The notes under the pieces are model-generated. The model saw only the letters and a program-made list of their open reading frames with translations, did not search any database and was not told the DNA's origin. A stretch of DNA of 64,000 nt, taken from positions 1,488,001-1,552,000 of the forward strand of contig NZ_JBKQGY010000001.1 of assembly GCF_050487225.1 (NCBI RefSeq), read 5' to 3'. This document shows positions 25,681 through 34,263 of the stretch, piece after piece (the first letter of the stretch is position 1; every line of letters begins with the position of its first letter). Position numbers and translations under genes: made by a program. The stretch is from Paenalcaligenes sp050487225. GTDB taxonomy: Bacteria; Pseudomonadota; Gammaproteobacteria; Burkholderiales; Burkholderiaceae_B.

Positions 25681-26186
25681 TAGGCTACACCGCCCCACTC
25701 TAGGGCATTCAAGATACGCAGCACTTGCTTAGCACCAATGGCGGTTTCGCAGTTCATCACAGGGCTATTACCGTTTAACGCTTTATGAGGCGTAGACATC
25801 CACTTGGCAGCCGCTGCACTGTCTTCAAACACGCTTTCGGCTTGTAGTGCTACGGTGGCTACCCTATCCAAACGCTCTGAAGCGGTAACGTCTAGTGGCT
25901 TATCAGATACGCGTCGTCGTTCGTAGGTAGCGGTAGAGACATTCAGCAGCTCTACCAACGAACGCATATCCATATTGAAGGTTTCGCGTACGGCATCCGC
26001 CATCGCTACCGAGTGACCCGCTTTGATAGAGCTAATACGGTCGGACTCACTCATTTTGCCCACAGAGTGCGCTATCGCCCAAAAACCAGCATCCTCGGCG
26101 CGGCGGCGGGTGCGACGTTTACTGCCGTCTGCCGATACCCCGGCACCGCGTGCCGTGCGGCTGCTACGTACAGGGTTAGTTAGCAT
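25680..26186 (-). CDS. Xre/MbcA/ParS-type antitoxin (DUF2384)
   Basis: 168 residues. A basic N-terminal tail (KRRTRRRAEDAGF) leads to an Xre-like helix-turn-helix (LVELLNVSTATYERRRV). The C-terminal toxin-binding DUF2384 part holds AAKWMSTPHKALNGNSPVMNCETAIGAKQV, matching the family pattern W-x-x-P-x-x-ALxG-xxP. ATG with AGGAGAAAG ahead. It represses its own operon in known examples; tandem repeats just upstream of the start are the likely sites. Confidence 0.9.
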   Translation of the reverse strand: MLTNPVRSSRTARGAGVSADGSKRRTRRRAEDAGFWAIAHSVGKMSESDRISSIKAGHSVAMADAVRETFNMDMRSLVELLNVSTATYERRRVSDKPLDVTASERLDRVATVALQAESVFEDSAAAAKWMSTPHKALNGNSPVMNCETAIGAKQVLRILNALEWGGVA

Positions 26187-26219
26187 GGCTTTCTCCTACA
26201 GAGTGATAACAGCAAAAAC

Positions 26220-26257
26220 CCATCAATTGATTAAAATAATACCATCAAAAGATTAAA
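26220..26257. promoter_or_regulatory. Tandem 16-base direct repeats, candidate antitoxin operator
   Basis: CCATCAATTGATTAAA (26220-26235) and CCATCAAAAGATTAAA (26242-26257) match at 14 of 16 positions and are spaced by 22 bases, two helical turns, so two protein dimers would sit on one DNA face. The first copy contains the palindrome ATCAATTGAT. They lie 34-72 bases before the antitoxin start. Confidence 0.6.
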
Positions 26258-26323
26258 CCATACACTACTTACATCGCTACAGTCGCAACCCGGTTTATGC
26301 ACTGCTGCCCATCCGTAAAGAAA

Positions 26324-26856
26324 TTACGCCTCACTCAACACGCAAAATGGGCCGTTCGCTTTCAAATACAAAGACTCTGTTTTGACCTTTTCCAGCATAT
26401 GCTTTCCTATCCTACAACCAGAAACCGCATAGCCTGCTGTAGCCTGTACGTTCGCTGGCAAGGTAGTCTGCCGAAACACTTTCCAAATTAACGTAAGCTG
26501 CGCCGCTAATTCTGCTTGAGCGGCGTCATCACCATCCTGGGTATTCCAACGTATGGCCATGCGACCACACTCCACCATGTTTATCGTTGGCGGATAACGG
26601 TAGCCAGGTGCGTAGTTATCAATCACATGGCTCAGTGTCTTGGGCTGAAAAGTCAGAAACTGCAAAACAGAGAACTCAAACTCAGCAAAGGCTTGGCTCA
26701 CAAACGGTGATGCGCCACCAAATGATCGGGGCTGGGGTGAGAACACCGCCACGACAAACTAGGTAAGGCTTCACGCAGTTTGGCGCTGAACTCTGCCACA
26801 TCGTCTTCGCTTAACCAAAAATAAATAGATTTAGTTTTCTGCCCTTTAGGTCGCAT
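26324..26856 (-). pseudogene. Unknown gene apparently broken by a frameshift
   Basis: Two overlapping minus-strand frames look like halves of one gene. The first (from MRPKGQKTKSIYFWLSEDD at 26856) stops at 26698; the second is open from about 26752 to 26324 and starts with a GTG that has no ribosome site. The shift point lies in the overlap 26698-26752, where a single-base change would fuse them to about 190 residues. The second half contains RYPPTINMVECGRMAIRWNTQDGDDA and ends FCVLSEA. I do not recognise the family. It could alternatively be two overlapping genes or programmed frameshifting. Confidence 0.4.
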
Positions 26857-26980
26857 CGCTGTAGAGTGCTGAAAAGTAGATGGGGATGTCGTACTCACCA
26901 AAACGCCTAGCGTCTTGTCATCCCTAATATTGTCTTCTGCCTTGGCGTTATTCCCAAGCAGTATTCGTCTGCCTACAAAC

Positions 26981-27023
26981 AAAAAAACACCCCAACGACT
27001 GTGAAAATTCAATCGTTGGGGTG
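26981..27023 (-). terminator. Terminator of the FAD-oxidase gene
   Basis: On the minus strand CACCCCAACGA, a 14-base loop, TCGTTGGGGTG, then seven T. Eleven perfect pairs, placed about 30 bases after the stop of the oxidase. Confidence 0.88.
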
Positions 27024-27050
27024 CTTAGCCTCGCGTTGTGTACTACACGC

Positions 27051-28439
27051 TTAATCCTGAATTTTGCCTGGGTTCAGAATATTGCGTGGGTCTAACGCTT
27101 GCTTCATCAGTTTCAGTGTATGCAGTTCTGCTGCACTACGGCTGTATGGCAACCATGGTTTTTTGTGCAAACCAATACCGTGTTCCGCTGATACAGAACC
27201 TTCGTTGTGGCGTACCACTTCGTAGAAGGCTGTTTCAATGGCAAGGCTAGTCGCTTCGTCAGGGAATGGGCCCACCACTACGTGTATGTTGCCATCACCC
27301 ACGTGACCAAAGAACATCGCGCGAATACCGTCAAACTTAGACGACATCACGTCTTTCAAGCTCTCTACACAACGACCAATGCTAGAGATTGGGAAGGAAA
27401 TATCAAAGTTGATAGTCGGTGCGTACGCTTGCAGCAATTCGGCAATTGCATCACGCAATTCCCAGAAGGCTTCAGCATCAGCGTGTGATTGTGCAACTGC
27501 TGCATCCACTACCCAGCCTTCTTCCAAGGCATGTTCCAACACCGCTTCAAACTGAGCCGCTTGCATGTGTGGATTAGCACTTTGCTGATCCATCAACACG
27601 TAGATGGGGTAATCGGCTGGCAACGGTGCACGAATACCGCCATCGGTGGTGGCTTCTTTGTAGTAGTCGTTCCACATGACCTCGAAGGCACTCACTTGGC
27701 CTGACAACTGCTGCTGTGCATACACCAGCAATTTTTCCACGCCCTCAAAGCTCTCCAATGCCATCAACGCGGTGTTGGCACCATTCACTTGAGGATGCAG
27801 TTTCACTACCGCTTTGGTGATCACACCCAGCGTACCTTCGGCACCAATAAAGGCTTGTTTGATATCTGGACCAGAGTTGTTTTTGACCATTTTGTTCAGC
27901 ATGGTCAACACGGTGCCGTCAGCCAATACCACTTCCAAGCCCAGCACCAAGTCACGCGCCATGCCGTAACGGATCACACGGTTACCGCCAGCATTGGTGG
28001 AAATGTTGCCACCAATCTGACACGAACCACGCGCCCCCAGATCCAGAGCGAAGAAGAAACCGGCTTTCTGCGCCGCTTCTTGCATCACTTGCAAGGGGGT
28101 ACCTGCCCACACTGTCATGGTGCCGGAAATACCATCCAGCTCTAGGATGCCGTTCATGCGTTCCATGGAAATGGCCACACAGCCATCAATAGGCGTAGCC
28201 CCGCCGGCCAAACCTGTGAGACCACCTTGAGGCACCACTGGGCACTTGTGCTCATTACAAATTCGCAGAATTTGCGATACCGCTTCGGTGCTACGCGGCA
28301 ACACTACCGCACTCAGGTCACCACCTTTTTCACCGCTCCAATCTTGGCGGTATTTGTCGCTGATGGCATCACCAGTCAATAGCTCGTCTGCGGCTAATAC
28401 GCTGCGTAGCGCATTGATGGCCTCTACATTACTGCTCAT
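27051..28439 (-). CDS. FAD-linked D-2-hydroxyacid dehydrogenase (GlcD/DLD type)
   Basis: 462 residues. The N-terminal FAD-binding domain has CPVVPQGGLTGLAGGATP and later IGGNISTNAGGNRVIRYG. The C-terminal FAD-oxidase domain has FGHVGDGNIHVVV and the metal/active-site SAEHGIGLHKKPWL. This is the family of D-lactate, glycolate and D-2-hydroxyglutarate dehydrogenases, oxidising a D-2-hydroxy acid to the 2-oxo acid. The exact substrate is not readable. It is transcribed divergently from the TRAP-mhpF-mhpE operon with a 169-base intergenic region containing a palindrome, which suggests the two are coregulated and that it oxidises a compound imported by that transporter. Confidence 0.9.
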   Translation of the reverse strand: MSSNVEAINALRSVLAADELLTGDAISDKYRQDWSGEKGGDLSAVVLPRSTEAVSQILRICNEHKCPVVPQGGLTGLAGGATPIDGCVAISMERMNGILELDGISGTMTVWAGTPLQVMQEAAQKAGFFFALDLGARGSCQIGGNISTNAGGNRVIRYGMARDLVLGLEVVLADGTVLTMLNKMVKNNSGPDIKQAFIGAEGTLGVITKAVVKLHPQVNGANTALMALESFEGVEKLLVYAQQQLSGQVSAFEVMWNDYYKEATTDGGIRAPLPADYPIYVLMDQQSANPHMQAAQFEAVLEHALEEGWVVDAAVAQSHADAEAFWELRDAIAELLQAYAPTINFDISFPISSIGRCVESLKDVMSSKFDGIRAMFFGHVGDGNIHVVVGPFPDEATSLAIETAFYEVVRHNEGSVSAEHGIGLHKKPWLPYSRSAAELHTLKLMKQALDPRNILNPGKIQD

Positions 28440-28468
28440 CTTTTACGTCTCCCTGCTTTACGATTAAA

Positions 28469-28485
28469 TTCTCATATATTGAGAA
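28469..28485. promoter_or_regulatory. 17-base palindrome between divergent oxidase and TRAP operon
   Basis: TTCTCA-TATAT-TGAGAA, perfect six-base arms, 30 bases from the oxidase start and about 125 from dctP. Likely operator controlling one or both directions. The regulator is unknown and none is adjacent. Confidence 0.5.
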
Positions 28486-28608
28486 CACATATCAATAGTT
28501 GAAAAATTTTACCACTGATACTAGAATTTCCTCATTAATAACGATGACAGGTTAATACACTCGCTGTCACATTTTGACCCACCACCCTTGTCACACTCGG
28601 AGACTCTT

Positions 28609-29604
28609 ATGCTGACAAAAACCTTGCGTAACCGCACCTTGACCTTGGGCTTAGGCCTCTGTGTATCCCTTTTCGCTGGCTTAGCAAACGCTAACACTGT
28701 TCTGAAAGCCGGTCACGCTTCTTCCAATACCAGTACTGGACAAGCAGCATTTGAGTTTCTAGGCAAAGAACTTGCCGAAAAATCCAACGGCCGCATCACC
28801 GTCGAAATTTTCCCTAACTCCCAGTTGGGTAGTGAACGCGAACTGATAGAAAGCATCCAGTTAGGTAACGTGGACATGGCCTTTGCCTCTTCCGCCGTGC
28901 TGGGTAACTTCAACAAAGAATTCTTTGCCTTGGATATCCCGTTTTTGTTTAAAGATCGTGAAAGTGTGTACCGCGTTCTGGATGGCGAAATTGGTCAACA
29001 ACTGCTGCAAAGTTTAGAACCTGTAGGCATCAAAGCCGTAGCCTACTGGGAAAACGGCTTTCGCCAATTGACCAACAACAAAAAAGCCATCCACACGCCT
29101 GACGATCTGAAAGGCATGAAAATGCGCACAATGGAAAACGAAGTGCACATTGCCGCATGGAAAGAAGAAGGCGCGAACCCTGCTCCTTTAGCATTTGGTG
29201 AACTGTTTACTGCCTTGCAACAAGGCACATTCGATGCACAGGAAGGCCCAATCAACCTGTTCTACGACATGAAGTTCTACGAAGTTCAGAACCATATCAC
29301 CAAAACCAACCACGTGTACTCACCGTGGCCTTTGATGATCAACCCTGACGTGTACAACAGCTTCAGCGACGAAGACCGTGCCATTTTTGACGAAGCCGTC
29401 AAAAAAGCCACTGAATACCAACGTGCTCAAGCACAAGAAGCTGACGAAAAAGCCGTTGCCAACATGCCTAACGTCACCATTACTGAGCTGACACCAGAAC
29501 AGCACGCAGCCTTTGCTGATCGCATGGGCCCTGTGCACGAGCTGGTAAAGAAAAAAATCGGCGCAGATATTGTTGATCGTATTGTGGCAGAAGCCAACCG
29601 CTAA
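28609..29604 (+). CDS. TRAP transporter substrate-binding protein (DctP), system 2
   Basis: 331 residues from MLTKTLRNRTL, the start with CGGAGA seven bases ahead, and a signal peptide ending in GLANA. DctP motifs include VEIFPNSQLGSERELIESIQLGNVDMAF, IPFLFKDRESVYRVLDG, DLKGMKMRTMEN with the carboxylate-binding Arg, and GELFTALQQGTFDAQEGP. It matches the DctP family for C4-dicarboxylates and sugar acids more closely than system 1 does. First gene of a five-gene operon ending in mhpF-mhpE. Confidence 0.94.
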   Translation: MLTKTLRNRTLTLGLGLCVSLFAGLANANTVLKAGHASSNTSTGQAAFEFLGKELAEKSNGRITVEIFPNSQLGSERELIESIQLGNVDMAFASSAVLGNFNKEFFALDIPFLFKDRESVYRVLDGEIGQQLLQSLEPVGIKAVAYWENGFRQLTNNKKAIHTPDDLKGMKMRTMENEVHIAAWKEEGANPAPLAFGELFTALQQGTFDAQEGPINLFYDMKFYEVQNHITKTNHVYSPWPLMINPDVYNSFSDEDRAIFDEAVKKATEYQRAQAQEADEKAVANMPNVTITELTPEQHAAFADRMGPVHELVKKKIGADIVDRIVAEANR

Positions 29605-29704
29605 TACCCCCGATCAGCCTTATCAAGGCTGATTCCCTTTCTCGCAGTAGGCAAGCCACACGCTTGCCTGCTTGCCGACCCCCAAGTCGGTACCGGAGAT
29701 CCCC

Positions 29705-30187
29705 ATGCTCAAATTTTTAGACAAGCACTTTGAAGAAAGCATCTTAGTGCTGTTGCTTGCACTCATGTCCATCTTAATTGGCGTGCAAGTATTCATGCGT
29801 TATGTGTTGAACGACTCTCTGACATGGTCTGAAGAACTCGCACGCTACTGTTTTATCTGGGCTACCTATATTGGTGTGTCCTACGGCGTACGCGAGAACG
29901 CCCACATCTGTGTGGAAGCCGTGACCAATCGTTTGCCTGAGCTGTATCAGCGCTATGCCGCCATTCTTGCCCACGTCATCTTTATTGTTTTCGCGGTGTT
30001 GGTCATGAAAGAAGGCTATGCCCTGAGCATGAAGGTCTTCAAATTTGGTCAGACCTCCTCGTCCCTCAGTATCCCCATGGGCTACATCTACTTGGCTCCT
30101 ACCGTAGGGTTTGGGCTGGTTATTTTGCGCCTGCTGCAAAAAATCGTGCAGGAAATCCGCATTATCCGTATTGAGAGGCAGTCATGA
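29705..30187 (+). CDS. TRAP transporter small permease (DctQ), system 2
   Basis: 160 residues from MLKFLDKHFEES, the start with GGAGATCCCC ahead. Four membrane helices are visible, with the family motif LTWSEELARYCFIWATYIG and the following SYGVRENAHI. It partners the DctM gene, which overlaps its stop by four bases (ATGA), ensuring coupled translation. About 100 bases separate it from dctP, with a weak hairpin (ATCAGCCTTATCAAGGCTGAT) that may lower expression of the membrane genes relative to the binding protein, a common arrangement. Confidence 0.92.
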   Translation: MLKFLDKHFEESILVLLLALMSILIGVQVFMRYVLNDSLTWSEELARYCFIWATYIGVSYGVRENAHICVEAVTNRLPELYQRYAAILAHVIFIVFAVLVMKEGYALSMKVFKFGQTSSSLSIPMGYIYLAPTVGFGLVILRLLQKIVQEIRIIRIERQS

Positions 30188-31464
30188 TTTCATTATTGCT
30201 ATTTGGCTGCTTTGCCCTGCTATTAATTATCCGCGTACCGGTAGCCATCTCGCTGGGTTTGTCGTCAGCTCTGGCCTTGATTTACAGCGGAAAAGTCAGC
30301 AGTACCTATATTGCTCAAGGTCTGGTGACCTCTATTGATTCCTTCCCATTGATGGCTGTGCCGTTCTTTATTTTGGCAGGCGACTTAATGGGACAAGGCG
30401 GTCTATCACGCCGTCTGCTGAATGTCGCGAACGTGTTTTTTGGCCGTTACACCGGTGGTTTGGCCATTATTGCGGTAGTGACTTGCATGTTCTTTGCAGC
30501 GATCTCTGGTTCAGGCCCAGCGACAGTAGCCGCGATTGGTGGCTTGTTGCTACCCGCCATGGCCAAAGCGGGTTACGACAAAGGCTATTCCATTGGTTTG
30601 ATTGCGTCTGCAGGCAGTATTGGGATCATTATCCCGCCTAGCATTCCTATGATCATCTATGCGGTATCTGCCAACGTCTCCATTACACAGATGTTCTTGG
30701 CCGGTATTGTGCCAGGCTTGCTGATTGGCGTGGGCTTGATCGTTACCGCCTACTTCAAAGCACGCAAAGAAGGCTACAAAGGCTCCGACAAGCGCTATTC
30801 CGCATCGGAAATCTGGCAAACCATTTGGGATGCTAAATGGGCTCTGCTGGTACCTGTGATTATTCTGGGCGGTATTTACGGTGGCGTGTTTACGCCTACC
30901 GAAGCCGCTGCAGTAGGCGTGATCTACGGTTTTATCGTAGGTGTATTTGTCTACAAAGAATTGAAATGGTCTGACCTATACCGCTTGATTGCAGGTTCTG
31001 CCCTGACCTCTGCCACCGTGATTGTGATTGTAGGTACTGCCACGATCTTCGGTCGCATGCTGGCGATTGAACGTATCCCGTTCATGATCGCTGACTACAT
31101 CGTGCAACTGACCGATAGCCCCATCCTGATTCTGTTGCTGATCAACGTACTGCTGCTGTTTGTGGGCATGTTCATGGAAACGTTGGCGGCGATCATTATC
31201 TTGGTTCCCATTTTGCTGCCAGTAGTGACTGCAGTAGGCATCGATCCGGTGCACTTCGGTATCGTGATTATCGTCAACTTGGCGATTGGCATGGTGACCC
31301 CACCCGTAGGCGTGAACTTGTTTGTGGGCTCACGAGTAGGTGAAACCAGTCTGGAAAAAGCCATCGTGGGGGCTATCCCCTTCATCATCTCGATGCTGGC
31401 TGTGCTGTTACTGATTACTTATGTTCCGTGGTTGTCGCTGTTCCCCTTGAGCCTCATAGGCTAA
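30184..31464 (+). CDS. TRAP transporter large permease (DctM), system 2
   Basis: 426 residues, the usual DctM length, with roughly a dozen hydrophobic helices. Characteristic segments are FPLMAVPFFILAGDLMG, AISGSGPATVAAIGG, GSIGIIIPPSIPMIIY, GGVFTPTEAAAVGVIYG and TPPVGVNLFVG. It overlaps dctQ by four bases and is followed after 54 bases by mhpF. The substrate is inferred from context to be a hydroxy or oxo acid degraded by MhpE and MhpF, not shown by the sequence. Confidence 0.94.
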   Translation: MISLLLFGCFALLLIIRVPVAISLGLSSALALIYSGKVSSTYIAQGLVTSIDSFPLMAVPFFILAGDLMGQGGLSRRLLNVANVFFGRYTGGLAIIAVVTCMFFAAISGSGPATVAAIGGLLLPAMAKAGYDKGYSIGLIASAGSIGIIIPPSIPMIIYAVSANVSITQMFLAGIVPGLLIGVGLIVTAYFKARKEGYKGSDKRYSASEIWQTIWDAKWALLVPVIILGGIYGGVFTPTEAAAVGVIYGFIVGVFVYKELKWSDLYRLIAGSALTSATVIVIVGTATIFGRMLAIERIPFMIADYIVQLTDSPILILLLINVLLLFVGMFMETLAAIIILVPILLPVVTAVGIDPVHFGIVIIVNLAIGMVTPPVGVNLFVGSRVGETSLEKAIVGAIPFIISMLAVLLLITYVPWLSLFPLSLIG

Positions 31465-31518
31465 AGACAGCCCCAACTCCTTAACGCATTTATCTTTTGT
31501 TTTACCCTGGAGACATAC

Positions 31519-32406
31519 ATGGCTGAGAAAATTCGTACTGCCATTATTGGGCCCGGCAACATCGGCACTGACCTGCTTGCCAAGCTAATGCGCAGCCCTG
31601 TACTTGAACCCGTCTGGATGGTGGGTGTAGACCCACAATCCGACGGCCTGAAACGCGCAGCTGAGCTGGGACTGAAAACCACATCCGAAGGTGTGGACGG
31701 TCTGTTGCCCCACGTAGAAGCAGATAACATCCAAATCGCGTTTGACGCCACCAGCGCCTACGTACACAAGGACAACTCTGACAAGCTCACCTCTCGTGGC
31801 GTCATGATGATTGACTTGACCCCAGCGGCGATTGGCCCATTTTGTGTGCCTCCAGTAAACCTGCAAGAACTGCTGGTTGAAGGTGCTCAAAACGTCAACA
31901 TGGTGACCTGCGGTGGCCAAGCCACTATTCCTATGGTGAACGCAGTATCTCGCGTGCAGTCAGTGGAATACGCTGAAATCGTCGCCACTGTATCGTCCCG
32001 CTCTGCTGGCCCAGGCACACGTAAAAACATTGATGAATTCACCCGTACTACAGCAGGTGCTGTAGAGCGTGTAGGCGGTGCCCGTCGTGGTAAAGCCATC
32101 ATCATCTTGAACCCTGCCGAGCCACCACTGATCATGCGTGACACCGTTCACTGTTTGACAGACGACACGCCAGATCAAGACCGCATCACTGAATCCGTAC
32201 ACGCCATGATTGCCGAAGTACAAAAGTACGTACCCGGCTACCGTTTGGTGAACGGCCCAGTATTTGATGGCAACCGCGTTTCCATTTACCTGGAAGTGGA
32301 AGGCTTGGGCGATTACCTGCCTAAATACTCCGGCAACTTGGACATCATGACAGCCGCCGCAGCACGCACAGCAGAGATGTTTGCTGAACGCCTGCTCGCC
32401 AAGTAA
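31519..32406 (+). CDS. mhpF: Acetaldehyde dehydrogenase (acylating), MhpF/DmpF type
   Basis: Converts acetaldehyde (or a related short aldehyde) with CoA and NAD to acyl-CoA. 295 residues; the stand-alone bacterial meta-pathway enzymes are about 300-315. The NAD motif is GPGNIGTDL from residue 11. The catalytic Cys131 lies in VTCGGQATIPM, and SSRSAGPGTRKNIDEF follows. The start has CTGGAGACATAC ahead. It lies directly before the aldolase, its usual channelling partner, in the order F-E as in E. coli. The first three mhp genes are 23 kb upstream. Confidence 0.95.
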   Translation: MAEKIRTAIIGPGNIGTDLLAKLMRSPVLEPVWMVGVDPQSDGLKRAAELGLKTTSEGVDGLLPHVEADNIQIAFDATSAYVHKDNSDKLTSRGVMMIDLTPAAIGPFCVPPVNLQELLVEGAQNVNMVTCGGQATIPMVNAVSRVQSVEYAEIVATVSSRSAGPGTRKNIDEFTRTTAGAVERVGGARRGKAIIILNPAEPPLIMRDTVHCLTDDTPDQDRITESVHAMIAEVQKYVPGYRLVNGPVFDGNRVSIYLEVEGLGDYLPKYSGNLDIMTAAAARTAEMFAERLLAK

Positions 32407-32434
32407 TGACACGCGCTTTTGCAAGGATTGTGTA

Positions 32435-33457
32435 ATGAGCAACAAAAACATTATTTTGCATGACATGTCGCTACGCGACGGTATGCACCCAAAACGTCAC
32501 CAGATCACTCTGGAGCAAATGCGTAACATTGCTCGCGGTCTGGACGAAGCTGGTATCCCTCTAATCGAAGTCACCCACGGCGATGGCCTGGGCGGCGCCT
32601 CGGTAAACTACGGTTTCCCTGCACACAGCGACGAAGAATACCTGAACACTGTCATCCCCGAGCTTAAACAAGCCAAAGTGTCTGCCCTGCTGATCCCTGG
32701 TATTGGTACTGTGGATCACCTGCGTATGGCACACGACTTGGGTGTTAGCACCATTCGTGTGGCCACTCACTGTACCGAAGCAGATACCTCTGAACAGCAC
32801 ATCAGCCTTGGTCGTGAGTTGGGCATGGATACTGTGGGCTTCTTAATGATGAGCCACATGAACAGCCCCGAAGGTTTGGTACAACAAGCCAAACTGATGG
32901 AAGGCTATGGTGCTAACTGCATTTACGTGACCGACTCCGCTGGTCACTTGCTGCCAAACACAGTTAAAGAGCGTCTACTTGCCGTACGTGATGCGCTGAA
33001 ACCTGAAACTGAATTGGGTTTCCACGGTCACCACAACTTGGCCATGGGCGTAGCAAACAGTGTTGCTGCTATCGAAGCCGGTGCAAACCGTATCGATGCC
33101 GCCGCCGCTGGTTTGGGTGCTGGTGCCGGTAACACACCAATGGAAGTGTTGGTTGCTGTATTGGATTTGATGGGTATTCCTACTGGTGTAGATGTATTCC
33201 GTATTCAGGACGTTGCTGAGGATTTGGTTGTGCCTATCATGGACTTCCCCATCCGTTTAGACCGCGACGCTCTGACTCTAGGTTATGCCGGTGTGTACGG
33301 TTCATTCTTATTGTTTGCTAAACGTGCTGAACAAAAATTCGGCATCCCTGCTCGCGAAATTCTGGTCGAAATGGGCCGTCGCGGCATGGTGGGTGGACAA
33401 GAAGACATGATCGAAGACACCGCCCTGTCTTTGCTGCGTCAGCGTCAAGCTGGCTAA
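32435..33457 (+). CDS. mhpE: 4-hydroxy-2-oxovalerate aldolase, MhpE/DmpG type
   Basis: Splits 4-hydroxy-2-oxovalerate into pyruvate and acetaldehyde and passes the aldehyde to MhpF. 340 residues from MSNKNIILHDMSL, start with AAGGATTGTGTA ahead. The metal-dependent HMGL-like barrel shows SLRDGMHPKRHQ, EVTHGDGLGG, VTDSAGHLLP and GFHGHHNLAMGVANS, plus the C-terminal DmpG communication domain (GVYGSFLLFAKRAEQKFG). Last gene of the operon, closed by a strong terminator. Confidence 0.95.
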   Translation: MSNKNIILHDMSLRDGMHPKRHQITLEQMRNIARGLDEAGIPLIEVTHGDGLGGASVNYGFPAHSDEEYLNTVIPELKQAKVSALLIPGIGTVDHLRMAHDLGVSTIRVATHCTEADTSEQHISLGRELGMDTVGFLMMSHMNSPEGLVQQAKLMEGYGANCIYVTDSAGHLLPNTVKERLLAVRDALKPETELGFHGHHNLAMGVANSVAAIEAGANRIDAAAAGLGAGAGNTPMEVLVAVLDLMGIPTGVDVFRIQDVAEDLVVPIMDFPIRLDRDALTLGYAGVYGSFLLFAKRAEQKFGIPAREILVEMGRRGMVGGQEDMIEDTALSLLRQRQAG

Positions 33458-33484
33458 GCAAAAAACGCGCAAACCACCCTACCC

Positions 33485-33521
33485 CAAAAAAGCCTCAAGG
33501 TTCACGCCTTGGGGCTTTTTT
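33485..33521 (+). terminator. Terminator of the TRAP-mhpFE operon
   Basis: CCAAAAAAGCCTCAAGG-TTCAC-GCCTTGGGGCTTTTTT: stem of about ten pairs with a T tract. Confidence 0.88.
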
Positions 33522-33572
33522 AGTTCTACACTATAGGCACGTTGCACTACACACCTTTAGGCTGTTGGATTT

Positions 33573-34202
33573 ATGGATTGGATGACACTCATGCTGTATA
33601 GCGTAACCGTTGCGGTTGTTACGGTTACGCCCGGCCCCACCATGTTGTTGGCACTGAATAACGGTGCTCGTGGTGGCATGCGTACGGCAGCCTGTGGCAT
33701 TGCTGGTGCCGCCTTATCTGATTTAATTTTGATCTCTGCCGTAGGTTTTGGGCTAGGTGCTGTGCTGCAAGCCTCTGAACTACTGTTTAGCGTGGTGAAG
33801 TATGCGGGTGCTGCTTACTTGTTGTACTTGGCTTGGCTGTTTTGGCACGCCCCCGTACAACTGATGAATGCCTCTACTGCCGAACTACAACTGCCACCCA
33901 GCGGTCGTACAGCGTTTATACGCTCATTATTAGTGGCCTTATCCAACCCCAAAGGTTTGCTGTTTTTCTCGGCCTTTTTACCGCAATTCATTCAGCCCAA
34001 CGGCAGTGCTTTTCAGCAGTACGCCACGCTTGCTGTGGTCACCGCCCTGATTGATATCGCCTTGATGACGCTCTACGCATTCAGCGGTAAACAAGCCATG
34101 CGCACCTTGTCTGGCAATGCGTTGCGCTGGTTAAACCGAAGTTGTGCAGGCTTATTGGCTGGTTTGGGTGTAGCACTGGGGTTTTATCGCCGACACGACT
34201 AA
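33573..34202 (+). CDS. LysE/RhtB-family amino-acid exporter
   Basis: 209 residues with about six membrane helices. The family signature is VTVTPGPTMLLALNNGARGGMRTAACGIAGAA at the N-terminus, later LVALSNPKGLLFFSAFLPQF, and a C-terminal RWLNRSCAGLLAGLGVALGF. The members export amino acids such as homoserine, threonine or lysine; the substrate here is unknown. Stand-alone gene between the mhpFE terminator and the minus-strand DUF4105 gene. ATG preceded by a weak ribosome site. Confidence 0.9.
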   Translation: MDWMTLMLYSVTVAVVTVTPGPTMLLALNNGARGGMRTAACGIAGAALSDLILISAVGFGLGAVLQASELLFSVVKYAGAAYLLYLAWLFWHAPVQLMNASTAELQLPPSGRTAFIRSLLVALSNPKGLLFFSAFLPQFIQPNGSAFQQYATLAVVTALIDIALMTLYAFSGKQAMRTLSGNALRWLNRSCAGLLAGLGVALGFYRRHD

Positions 34203-34263
34203 GCCGTATGGTGTAGAAAGTTCTGCACTGTGAATGGCCTATTCGCCCCTTGAGCTGCCACTG

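Noticed and set aside
26857..27012. N-terminal extension of the frameshifted gene to 27012
   Set aside because: It would start inside the strong terminator of the FAD-oxidase gene, so translation from there is unlikely.
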